Of a stretch of 25,485 bases of DNA, positions 6,846 through 13,654 are shown piece after piece; position 1 is the stretch's first letter, and every line of letters begins with the position of its first letter. Source of the DNA: JABMOV01 sp964344305 (GTDB lineage Bacteria; Fidelibacterota; Marinisomatia; Marinisomatales; JABMOV01). The notes under the pieces are model-generated. The model had not been told where the DNA came from. It worked only from the letters and a program-made list of their open reading frames with translations, and ran no database searches. Made by a program: the position numbers and the translations under genes. The stretch spans positions 1 through 25,485 of the forward strand of contig CAYFMT010000022.1 in the NCBI GenBank assembly GCA_964344305.1. Reading direction: 5' to 3'.

Positions 6846-7559
6846 ATGATAAATAAGCTTGTGAAATCGGATGCAGAAGCTGTATCCGACATCTATGACG
6901 GAGCTACGGTTATGATCGGGGGATTTGGCGAAGCTGGCAGTCCCATCGAGCTTATTCACCGGCTCATCGACCTTGGCAGTAAATACCTGACGGTCATCAG
7001 CAACAATACGGGAAGCGGTCACGTTGGAATCGCAGCCCTCATTGCCAATCGTCAGGTAAAAAAAATGATCTGCTCATTTCCCAGAAGCACCAATTCCATT
7101 GTCTTCCCTGAGTTGTATCGCAATGGTGAGATTGAGCTGGAACTTGTTCCCCAGGGAACCCTGGCAGAGCGAATTCGAGCCGGCGGTGCTGGTATTCCAG
7201 CATTCTACACCCCATCTTCAGTGAATACTCCTCTAGCAGACGGAAAAGAAACACGCGAATTTGATGGTCAGCTTTATGTCATGGAACATGGCTTGAAAGC
7301 GGATTTCTCGCTGGTGAAATGCCATACGGCAGATCGATATGGAAATCTCACTTTTAACAAGACGGCACGAAATTTCAGTCCCATCATGTGCACTGCTGCT
7401 TCAACAACCATAGTGCAAAGTCGGCAAATGGTTGAACCCGGTGATATCAATCCAGAATGCGTGGTGACGCCCGGCATTTTTGTGCATCGTGTTGTTCATA
7501 TCGACACACCTGCAGATGAATCTATTCTCGTAGCAAACAACGACAGGTATCCATCATGA
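6846..7559 (+). CDS. 3-oxoacid CoA-transferase subunit A, PcaI-like
   Basis: A 237-residue alpha subunit of a family I CoA-transferase, which moves CoA from a donor such as succinyl-CoA to a 3-oxo acid. The glycine motif IGGFGEAGSP is at residues 24-33. CSFPRSTNSIVFPELYRNGEIELELVPQG and LAERIRAGGAGIPAFYTPS, then GKETREFDG, follow the 3-oxoadipate CoA-transferase subunit PcaI closely as I recall it, more so than generic acetoacetate transferases. The gene starts three bases after the aminomutase stop without its own ribosome site, so translation is probably coupled. It overlaps subunit B by four bases. Substrate choice between 3-oxoadipate, 3-oxoglutarate and acetoacetate is not proven. Confidence 0.9.
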   Translation: MINKLVKSDAEAVSDIYDGATVMIGGFGEAGSPIELIHRLIDLGSKYLTVISNNTGSGHVGIAALIANRQVKKMICSFPRSTNSIVFPELYRNGEIELELVPQGTLAERIRAGGAGIPAFYTPSSVNTPLADGKETREFDGQLYVMEHGLKADFSLVKCHTADRYGNLTFNKTARNFSPIMCTAASTTIVQSRQMVEPGDINPECVVTPGIFVHRVVHIDTPADESILVANNDRYPS

Positions 7560-8200
7560 ATACACGCATAGGCTGGAGTCGAAATGACATGGCACAAAAA
7601 GCGGCCCTGGATCTACCCGACGGTTCATATGTCAATCTTGGCATTGGAATTCCAGAACTGGTAGCAGATCATGTTCCACCTGGTATTGAAGTGATTTATC
7701 ATACGGAAAACGGTCTTTTAGGTATGGGTCCAGTTCCTGAAAAAGGTCATGAAGATGTGGAACTCATCAACGCAGGGAAGAAATATGTCACGGCCATTCC
7801 CGGGGCATGTTATTTCCATCATGCAGACAGCTTTACCATGATCCGTGGCGGACATCTGGACATTTCCATCCTTGGAGCCCTGCAGGTCTCAATGGATGGT
7901 GACCTGGCGAACTGGTCCACGGGAAAACCCGGCGCCATACCTGCTGTCGGTGGAGCTATGGATCTGGTTGCTGGTGTTAAAAATGTGTGGGTGATTACCG
8001 ACCATGTCACAAAGGACGGACAGTTTAAACTTGTGAATAATTGCACGTTTCCTCTTACAGGAAAGGGTGTGGTGGACAGGCTGTACACAAACCTGGCCAT
8101 CATCAATGTTACAGAGTCAGGTCTTCAGGTACGTGAATTGGCTCCTGGAATCTCATTTGACTTCCTTCAGGAACATACGGAACCGGAACTCCATCAATAA
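7556..8200 (+). CDS. 3-oxoacid CoA-transferase subunit B, PcaJ-like
   Basis: A 214-residue beta subunit carrying the catalytic glutamate Glu51 in the motif HTENGLLGMGP, which forms the glutamyl-CoA intermediate. Other family landmarks are YVNLGIGIPELVADHV near the N-terminus, DLINAGK-like ELINAGK, FHHADSFTMIRGGHLDISILGA, and IPAVGGAMDL. The length matches PcaJ (about 213). The ATG overlaps the subunit A stop in an ATGA arrangement, which is usual for stoichiometric subunits. The reaction is activation of a 3-oxo acid, setting up thiolysis by the thiolase two genes downstream. Confidence 0.92.
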   Translation: MNTRIGWSRNDMAQKAALDLPDGSYVNLGIGIPELVADHVPPGIEVIYHTENGLLGMGPVPEKGHEDVELINAGKKYVTAIPGACYFHHADSFTMIRGGHLDISILGALQVSMDGDLANWSTGKPGAIPAVGGAMDLVAGVKNVWVITDHVTKDGQFKLVNNCTFPLTGKGVVDRLYTNLAIINVTESGLQVRELAPGISFDFLQEHTEPELHQ

Positions 8201-8227
8201 CCTCTCCCTTTGTAAGGAGTCCACAGG

Positions 8228-9604
8228 ATGACTTCACATAAATCCAAAGCCAGCGAGACTATTTACGCAGATGCTGTAAATGTCCTGCCTGGAGGCGTTA
8301 GCAGAAACACTATTTACCATAAACCTTATCCCCATTATGTTGCGAAGGCTCGTGGATGTAAGGTAACAGATGTGGATGGTGTGGAGCGGATAGATTTTGC
8401 CAACAACATGGCTTCACTGATTCATGGCCATGCCTACCCACCTGTTGTTAAAGCTGTCACAGAGCAATTAAAAAAAGGAACGGCCTATACGCTGGCGACG
8501 GAAATCGAAGTCCGGTATGCCCAGCATCTTACCAGCCGGACACGTGGACTGGAAAAGATCCGGTTTGTGAATTCCGGTACCGAAGCGGTTATGTCCATGA
8601 TTAAAACTGCGCGTGCATTTACCGGTAAACACAAAATTGCCAAAGCAGAAGGATCCTATAACGGTTCATACGATTTTGTGGAAGTGAGCCAGGTGTCCAA
8701 TCCTGAAAACTGGGGGGATGTAACACGTCCAAATCGAAATCCACTGGCGTATGGAACCCCGCAGGGTGTTATTGATGATGTGATAGTGTATCATTTCAAT
8801 GACATTGAGAACACGCTCAACCTGCTGGATGAACACAAAGACAATATCGCCTGTGTTCTCATAGATCCAATCCCACACCGCATCGGTTTGTTTGAATCAA
8901 CCAATGCCTTTGTAAATGCCATTTATCAGTGGACAAGAAAAAACAATTCCCTCATGGTATTTGATGAAGTAATTACCTATCGAACTCATTATGGTGGGGC
9001 GCAGGATCAATATACTCATAAACCGGATTTGACCGCTCTTGGTAAAATGATTGGTGGCGGTTTCCCAGTAGGTGCCTTTGGAGGTCGGGCAGAGATTATG
9101 GATGTGATGAATCCGGACAATACACCACTTAAGCTTCCTCACTCTGGTACATTTTCTGCAAATCCAATTACTACCACAGCCGGGTACACAGCCATGACAC
9201 ATTTTGATCGGGATTCAGTGGATTCACTAAACATGCTCACCACAAAAGCAATTGACCAGATCTACGAAGCCATCAACGTGGCGGACGTACCCATGTCATT
9301 ATCGGGGACGGGCTCAATGTTCCGACTGCACCCACGTCGACATGAACCCACATCTTACCGGGAAGCTTTTCAATTCAAAGAGGAAAAAGCCGTGATCATG
9401 AAAATTCTTGATCATCTTTTTTATGAGGAAAACATTATCATGGTTAATACGGGCACAGCCATGTTTTCTACTGCCATCAAGCAGAAGGAAGTGGATCGAC
9501 TCAGCCAGGGCATGCTGAATGCTTTCAAGGCGAATAAAAAAGAATTGGATGCGGTGTGGGATAAATACCATGACCGTCACCTGAAAGCGGATCCGGAGGT
9601 TTAA
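8228..9604 (+). CDS. Class III aminotransferase, GSAM-like; candidate beta-amino acid transaminase
   Basis: A 458-residue PLP enzyme of the class III (ornithine/GSA aminotransferase) fold. The Schiff-base lysine is Lys273 in LGKMIGGGFPVGAFGG, the FDEV motif with Asp246 contacts the PLP nitrogen, and FVNSGTEAVMSMIKTAR (about 113-129) is the phosphate-binding segment. The N-terminal PGGVSRNTIYHKPYPHYVAKARG pattern is GSA-aminomutase-like. Characterised beta-phenylalanine transaminases also belong to this GSAM-like group, so transamination of a 3-amino acid fits. It sits between the CoA-transferase and thiolase genes, away from haem genes, which argues against a role in tetrapyrrole synthesis. 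AAGGAGT at 8214-8220 is its ribosome site. Substrate and aminotransferase-versus-aminomutase activity are inferred. Confidence 0.9.
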   Translation: MTSHKSKASETIYADAVNVLPGGVSRNTIYHKPYPHYVAKARGCKVTDVDGVERIDFANNMASLIHGHAYPPVVKAVTEQLKKGTAYTLATEIEVRYAQHLTSRTRGLEKIRFVNSGTEAVMSMIKTARAFTGKHKIAKAEGSYNGSYDFVEVSQVSNPENWGDVTRPNRNPLAYGTPQGVIDDVIVYHFNDIENTLNLLDEHKDNIACVLIDPIPHRIGLFESTNAFVNAIYQWTRKNNSLMVFDEVITYRTHYGGAQDQYTHKPDLTALGKMIGGGFPVGAFGGRAEIMDVMNPDNTPLKLPHSGTFSANPITTTAGYTAMTHFDRDSVDSLNMLTTKAIDQIYEAINVADVPMSLSGTGSMFRLHPRRHEPTSYREAFQFKEEKAVIMKILDHLFYEENIIMVNTGTAMFSTAIKQKEVDRLSQGMLNAFKANKKELDAVWDKYHDRHLKADPEV

Positions 9605-10807
9605 ATGAAGCCCGTGTTTATTTGTGATGCTATTCGAACACCCGTTGGAAAATTTGGAGGCTCCCTCTCTACAATCAGAGTGGATGATCTTGCAGCAATA
9701 CCCATTCGTGCATTAATGGACCGACAACCTGATATCGATTGGGAAGACGTTGATGATGTCCTGTTAGGCTGTGCAAATCAGGCCGGCGAGGACAACAGGA
9801 ATGTGTCTCGAATGGCTTTGTTACTGGCAGGGATGTCCGAAACTATCCCCGGTGCCACCATCAATAGGTTGTGCGGTTCAGGTATGGATGCCATTGGAAC
9901 AGCCGCAAGAGCCATCCGAGCCGGAGAAGCTGATTTCATCATTGCCGGTGGTGTTGAAAGTATGTCCCGATCCCCCTGGGTTATGCCAAAGCCAGAACAG
10001 GCATTCTCCAGGACTCCCGATGTATATGATACCACTATAGGCTGGCGTTTTGTCAATAAACACATGAAGGCAATGGGACATACCGAATCCCTCATTCAAA
10101 CTGCGGAAACCATCGCAAGCGAAATGAACATCAGCCGAGAAGATCAGGATGAATTTGCGTTCTGGAGTCAGACAAAAGCCAAAATTGCACAGGAAAGTGG
10201 TGCCCTCGGACAGGAGATCGTATCCGTCAGAATTCCCAGGAGGAAACAGGATGACCTTGTGTTTGAACACGATGAGCACCTTCGACTAACTCCGTTGGAC
10301 AAACTGGCAACTCTTAATCCGGTTTTAGGAGAAGGAACCACCATTACTGCAGGAAATGCCTCTGGCATCAATGATGGTGCCGCAGCCCTCTTAATCGCTT
10401 CTGAAGAAGCGGTAAAAAAACATAATCTGGAGCCAAAGGTTCGCGTTCTGGGTATGAAAGTGGCAGGTGTTCCTCCACGTACAATGGGAATGGGTCCAGT
10501 ACCTGCTACAAGGAGTCTCATGTCCCATCTGGGTCTATCCCTGGATGAGTTGGATATCATCGAATTAAATGAAGCCTTTGCAGCTCAATCCCTGGGATGC
10601 ACACGTGAATTGGGATTGGATGACAATGATCCCCGCATCAATCCTCTTGGAGGGGCGATAGCACTGGGACACCCACTCGGTATGAGTGGGGCACGGCTTG
10701 TTACAACTGCATCATACCAGCTCATGAACTCATCCAAAAAGTTCGCACTTTGCACCATGTGTATTGGAGTCGGCCAGGGCATTGCTACCGTACTGGAGAA
10801 GGTGTAA
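9605..10807 (+). CDS. Acetyl-CoA C-acyltransferase, PcaF-like (3-oxoadipyl-CoA thiolase type)
   Basis: A 400-residue degradative-type thiolase, which splits a 3-oxoacyl-CoA with CoA into acetyl-CoA and a shortened acyl-CoA. The active-site residues are all present: Cys90 (INRLCGSGMD), His356 (ALGHPLGMSGAR) and Cys386 (CTMCIGVGQG). The long stretches LGCANQAGEDNRNVSRMALLLAG, TTIGWRFVN and RVLGMKVAGVPPRTMGMGPVPA follow the PcaF/PaaJ 3-oxoadipyl-CoA thiolases, and the length is exactly typical. The start follows the aminotransferase stop directly, and its ribosome site GGAGGT (9595-9600) lies inside that gene, so the two are coupled. It is the last gene of the operon. Confidence 0.93.
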   Translation: MKPVFICDAIRTPVGKFGGSLSTIRVDDLAAIPIRALMDRQPDIDWEDVDDVLLGCANQAGEDNRNVSRMALLLAGMSETIPGATINRLCGSGMDAIGTAARAIRAGEADFIIAGGVESMSRSPWVMPKPEQAFSRTPDVYDTTIGWRFVNKHMKAMGHTESLIQTAETIASEMNISREDQDEFAFWSQTKAKIAQESGALGQEIVSVRIPRRKQDDLVFEHDEHLRLTPLDKLATLNPVLGEGTTITAGNASGINDGAAALLIASEEAVKKHNLEPKVRVLGMKVAGVPPRTMGMGPVPATRSLMSHLGLSLDELDIIELNEAFAAQSLGCTRELGLDDNDPRINPLGGAIALGHPLGMSGARLVTTASYQLMNSSKKFALCTMCIGVGQGIATVLEKV

Positions 10808-10870
10808 ACATTTTCCAGGCAATATATCGGGAGATTTATTTCCGGCACTTATAAATTGTGGCATCATCGA

Positions 10871-10876
10871 AGGAGG
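10871..10876 (+). promoter_or_regulatory. Ribosome site fixing start at 10884
   Basis: AGGAGG at 10871-10876 lies seven bases before the ATG at 10884. It argues against the longer in-frame start at 10764, which would overlap the thiolase gene. Confidence 0.75.
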
Positions 10877-10883
10877 AAAATCC

Positions 10884-11366
10884 ATGCAAAAAGATGAATG
10901 CTGTCCTGAGTTTGATCCCGGACGATGGGATGAGAAAACACATAGCTGGAGAGAAAAACCCTTCCTGAAAGAAAGCATGCCGGCTTTTTTTCATATTCCA
11001 TTTCCAGGACTAATTGGTAAGAAAGTTGAAAAGATGTATTCCCTTGCAATACAAGAAAATGCAGGAATAGATGACATCCTCGACTGGATTATTCTCTTCC
11101 ATGATCCACATCCATTCAAGTCAGAGATGTACATGGCAGTATCGAAGTCTGTCCCAGGAGGAAACAATGTGACGCTATCAGGAGAGTTTATTTCTCGTGT
11201 ATTTGATGGACCTTTTAACGCCGTACCAAAGCATATAAGGGACATGAACAATTCACTTGAAGAATCAGGGAAAAAAGCAAAAGATTATTATATTCATTAT
11301 GCCTACTGTCCCAACTGCGCAAAGAAATTCGGTCATAATTATTCTGTTTTATTCGCTGAGGTTTGA
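10884..11366 (+). CDS. Conserved hypothetical protein with paired cysteines
   Basis: A 160-residue cytoplasmic protein that I know only as an unnamed conserved family. Cysteines come in two pairs: CC at 6-7 and CPNC at 142-145, the latter followed by AKKFGH. Together with His/Asp-rich segments (FHDPHPFKSEMY at about 72-83), this suggests a metal site. The middle part has VTLSGEFISRVFDGPFNAVPKHI and the sequence DYYIHYAYCPNC near the end. There is no signal peptide or membrane helix. It starts 76 bases after the thiolase with its own strong ribosome site, so it may or may not be read through from the operon. It overlaps the next start by one base (TGATG). Confidence 0.75.
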   Translation: MQKDECCPEFDPGRWDEKTHSWREKPFLKESMPAFFHIPFPGLIGKKVEKMYSLAIQENAGIDDILDWIILFHDPHPFKSEMYMAVSKSVPGGNNVTLSGEFISRVFDGPFNAVPKHIRDMNNSLEESGKKAKDYYIHYAYCPNCAKKFGHNYSVLFAEV

Positions 11367-11596
11367 TGCTAAAACGACCCATAAACCCCATGCCTGTTTT
11401 CGTGATGGAAGCCCTGGCCGATTCGGGACTCACAGACGCATTTGATGCGCGTCCCCCCTATCAACGAAATGACTACCTGGGCTGGATAAACAGGGCGAAG
11501 AGAGAAGACACCAGGATGAAACGACTTCACCAGATGCTTGATGAACTACAGCAAGGTGATGTATACATGAATATGAAGTGGAAATCAGACAGGTAG
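11366..11596 (+). CDS. Short YdeI/OmdA-type protein
   Basis: A 76-residue protein matching the C-terminal helical module of YdeI/OmpD-associated proteins: DAFDARPPYQRNDYLGWINRAKREDTRMKRLHQMLDELQQG. In that family the wI..Ak..eTR.kR pattern is the hallmark. The N-terminal DUF1905-like or YdeI core seen in longer members is missing, so this is the short, stand-alone form rather than an evident truncation. The start is ATG 11366, which overlaps the preceding stop by one base; a TTG one codon earlier is possible. Function is unknown; links to resistance and envelope stress are reported for some relatives only. Confidence 0.75.
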   Translation: MLKRPINPMPVFVMEALADSGLTDAFDARPPYQRNDYLGWINRAKREDTRMKRLHQMLDELQQGDVYMNMKWKSDR

Positions 11597-11643
11597 ATCA
11601 ACTACCATATTCGATAATTTCAAATCTTATAAGGGAATCAATC

Positions 11644-11826
11644 ATGGAAAACAATTATATCAAAATCCATAAAAAGGTCCTGTGGGCCATTGCCCCGGCT
11701 GCCGGTATCATCAGTGTGCTCCTCGCGCAGAATAAAGGTGGACCTACCGTACTGTTTATCCTTGGGATTATCACCGGTATCTTTATCGGAAAGTTCATCA
11801 AGGAATCTTCCAACGAAAATGAATAG
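11644..11826 (+). CDS. Small two-helix membrane protein
   Basis: A 60-residue protein with two hydrophobic helices (about residues 11-28 and 34-52) joined by a short QNKGGP turn, with a charged tail ending ESSNENE. I do not recognise a family. The ATG at 11644 is chosen because the longer in-frame version would begin inside the YdeI-like gene; a weak GGGA precedes it. It overlaps the following lipoprotein gene by eight bases, which supports real translation. A similarly built 56-residue protein occurs at 14961-15131, with a comparable KxESE-like tail. Confidence 0.6.
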   Translation: MENNYIKIHKKVLWAIAPAAGIISVLLAQNKGGPTVLFILGIITGIFIGKFIKESSNENE

Positions 11827-12565
11827 TCGATTAAAACTTGTTATGACCTGTATTAGACTACTTCCAATTCTCTGTTTTTTTATAGTCATTTCCTGTTCAC
11901 ATCATCCTGATTCACTAGAAGTATACCATCATGGTGCATTGAGAACCATTATGCACCAGGCGGATATTTCAGCCGTTTCTGATCTAAAGAATCTTAAGGG
12001 TCTAGAAAATGTGTATGCATTGGGTGCCTTGGAAAATCTAAAAGGTGAAATCCAGATCTTTAATGGTGATGTCCTGAACACCATGGTGGTTGAAGGAAGC
12101 ATCGCCTTCGATCGAACTCTGGATAAGAAGGCAACACTCCTTGTCTACGCTGATGTGAAGAAATGGACATCTTTACTGGTACCTGACAGCATTGATACCA
12201 AACAGGATCTGGAACAATTCATAGCATCCTCTGCCAGTGGAATTGGTATTGACACCGAAAATCCGTTCCCTTTCCTGGTTGAGGGACACGCAGATTCCAT
12301 ATCCTGGCATGTGATTGACTGGAAAGACGGTGATACGGAACATTCCCATCAAAAGCATATTCAGTCCGGGTTATCAGGTATCATTCACGACAGGGATGTA
12401 GAAATGATTGGATTCTACTCCAACTCACATCACGCTGTGTTCACACACCATACCACCAATATGCATGTGCATTTCAGAACACAAGACAGATTGCTGGCCG
12501 GCCATGTGGATAATGTCATCCCTGGGAATAAGATGACATTGAAACTCCCTTTGATATCCAAGTGA
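11819..12565 (+). CDS. Acetolactate-decarboxylase-family lipoprotein
   Basis: A 248-residue protein of the alpha-acetolactate decarboxylase (BudA/AlsD) family. The family zinc site is visible as MHVHFRTQDRLLAGHV, with His216, His218 and His229. Earlier parts show YALGALENLKGEIQIFNGD and FPFLVEGHADSISWHVIDWKDGD. The start at 11819 gives a lipoprotein signal peptide ending in the lipobox VISC (Cys26), so the mature protein is anchored outside the cytoplasm. That is unlike the cytosolic enzyme of acetoin fermentation. No acetolactate synthase or butanediol dehydrogenase gene is near. It overlaps its neighbours on both sides (8 and 4 bases). The physiological substrate is uncertain. Confidence 0.85.
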   Translation: MNSRLKLVMTCIRLLPILCFFIVISCSHHPDSLEVYHHGALRTIMHQADISAVSDLKNLKGLENVYALGALENLKGEIQIFNGDVLNTMVVEGSIAFDRTLDKKATLLVYADVKKWTSLLVPDSIDTKQDLEQFIASSASGIGIDTENPFPFLVEGHADSISWHVIDWKDGDTEHSHQKHIQSGLSGIIHDRDVEMIGFYSNSHHAVFTHHTTNMHVHFRTQDRLLAGHVDNVIPGNKMTLKLPLISK

Positions 12566-13059
12566 ATAATCCATGTCCAGGTTGTGGCGGACTTTTTCCA
12601 GTCACAAAAGGTCCTGTTCATCGTTACATGGAATCCAGTCCGGGCTGCTGGGAAACATTTGGGCGTGTTCTGGAAAGGGAGTATAGTGATATTCAGTATT
12701 ACAGGGTTCACCGAATTTCTGTGGACACCTATGCTGTTCAGCATCCCGGACAACCCTCTCGCCAGACCATTCAATCCGTAGGATTACATTTGCTACGATT
12801 ATCCTGTTTTCTTGAAGATGGATTAACACAGGAACAGGCGAATTCCGTCATGACTCAGGCCGCCCGTTTCAAACAGACGTTTACCTGGCTCTCTCCACCT
12901 GAGCCTCCTTATCAAATTACCGTATTCGATGTGGTTAATGCTGAAAATGCAGATGACCATTATTCAATTGTGAACCAGTGGGCAGCATCAACCTGGAATT
13001 CATGGTCTCATCATCATGAAGTCATACGGCACTGGAAGCAATTAACCCGCGAGAATTAA
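12562..13059 (+). CDS. DUF5946 protein
   Basis: A 165-residue cytoplasmic protein. The N-terminus has CPGCGGLFP (Cys5 and Cys8) followed by GPVHRYMESSPGCWETFG, then REYSD, VDTYAVQHPG and QSVGLHLLRL, the order expected for DUF5946. The cysteine/histidine-rich opening looks like a metal-binding site. The start is GTG at 12562, overlapping the previous stop as GTGA. Function is unknown. It is the last gene of the overlapping chain that began at 10884; 72 bases follow before the next gene. Confidence 0.8.
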   Translation: MNNPCPGCGGLFPVTKGPVHRYMESSPGCWETFGRVLEREYSDIQYYRVHRISVDTYAVQHPGQPSRQTIQSVGLHLLRLSCFLEDGLTQEQANSVMTQAARFKQTFTWLSPPEPPYQITVFDVVNAENADDHYSIVNQWAASTWNSWSHHHEVIRHWKQLTREN

Positions 13060-13131
13060 AGCGCATATTTTTAACCCCTCGTACCTGACGTGTTTGTGTT
13101 TACATTTCATTCAACCTAAAAGGAGTGTCTC

Positions 13132-13584
13132 ATGCAAATAGACGCCAAAACACCTGAAGAATACATATCAAAGATTCCTGAGGAAAGAAAACTGGCTTTT
13201 TCCAGACTTCGACAAACCATCCTTGATAATCTGCCCGAAGGATTTGAAGAAACCATTCAATATGGAATGATTGGTTATGTGGTACCACATTCAATTTATC
13301 CTGATGGGTACCATGTTAGTCCACAAATTCCACTGCCGTTTATGAGTATTGCATCCCAAAAAAACTTTGTGGCACTCTACCATTCCGGTGTCTATGCTGA
13401 TGAATCAATGCTTCGCTGGTTTCAAACTGAATACCCTAAATATGTGACCACGAAATTGGACATGGGTAAAAGTTGCATTCGTTTTAAAAATATGAAGAAC
13501 ATCCCATACGAATTAATTGGCGAATTGGTAACTAAAATGTCCTGTCAGGAATGGATTGATCTATACGAAAAAAGGAACACCTAG
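13132..13584 (+). CDS. DUF1801 protein (second member)
   Basis: A 150-residue DUF1801 protein opening with KTPEEYISKIPEERKLAFSRLRQTILDNLPEGFEETIQYGMIGYVVP, the family hallmark, and continuing with PFMSIASQKNFVALYHSGVY and CIRFKNMKNIPYELIGELV. A good ribosome site (AAAAGGAGT) precedes the ATG. It is only distantly similar to the DUF1801 protein at 346-705 and represents a longer subgroup. Function is unknown. It ends 70 bases before the convergent TatD gene. Confidence 0.85.
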   Translation: MQIDAKTPEEYISKIPEERKLAFSRLRQTILDNLPEGFEETIQYGMIGYVVPHSIYPDGYHVSPQIPLPFMSIASQKNFVALYHSGVYADESMLRWFQTEYPKYVTTKLDMGKSCIRFKNMKNIPYELIGELVTKMSCQEWIDLYEKRNT

Positions 13585-13654
13585 ACCCCTTATTATTTCC
13601 CCATTAGGGAGTAAAAGACTAGAGGAACATGGCTATATGAAACGTCACGATTTT

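Noticed and set aside
8228..9604. Call as HemL (glutamate-1-semialdehyde aminomutase)
   Set aside because: Similarity is to the GSAM-like group at large; operon context is catabolic and no tetrapyrrole gene is near.
10823..10852. Weak stem (CGGGA / TTCCG) after the thiolase gene
   Set aside because: Only five pairs including a G-T wobble and no T-tract follows, so there is no good evidence that the operon terminates here.
12562..13059. Zinc-finger transcription factor based on CPGCG
   Set aside because: A single CxxC followed by DUF5946 landmarks; no DNA-binding domain is visible.
13585..13654. TCCC/GGGA mini-palindrome between the DUF1801 and TatD genes
   Set aside because: Four-base stem only; the convergent spacer likely contains termination signals but none can be pointed to.
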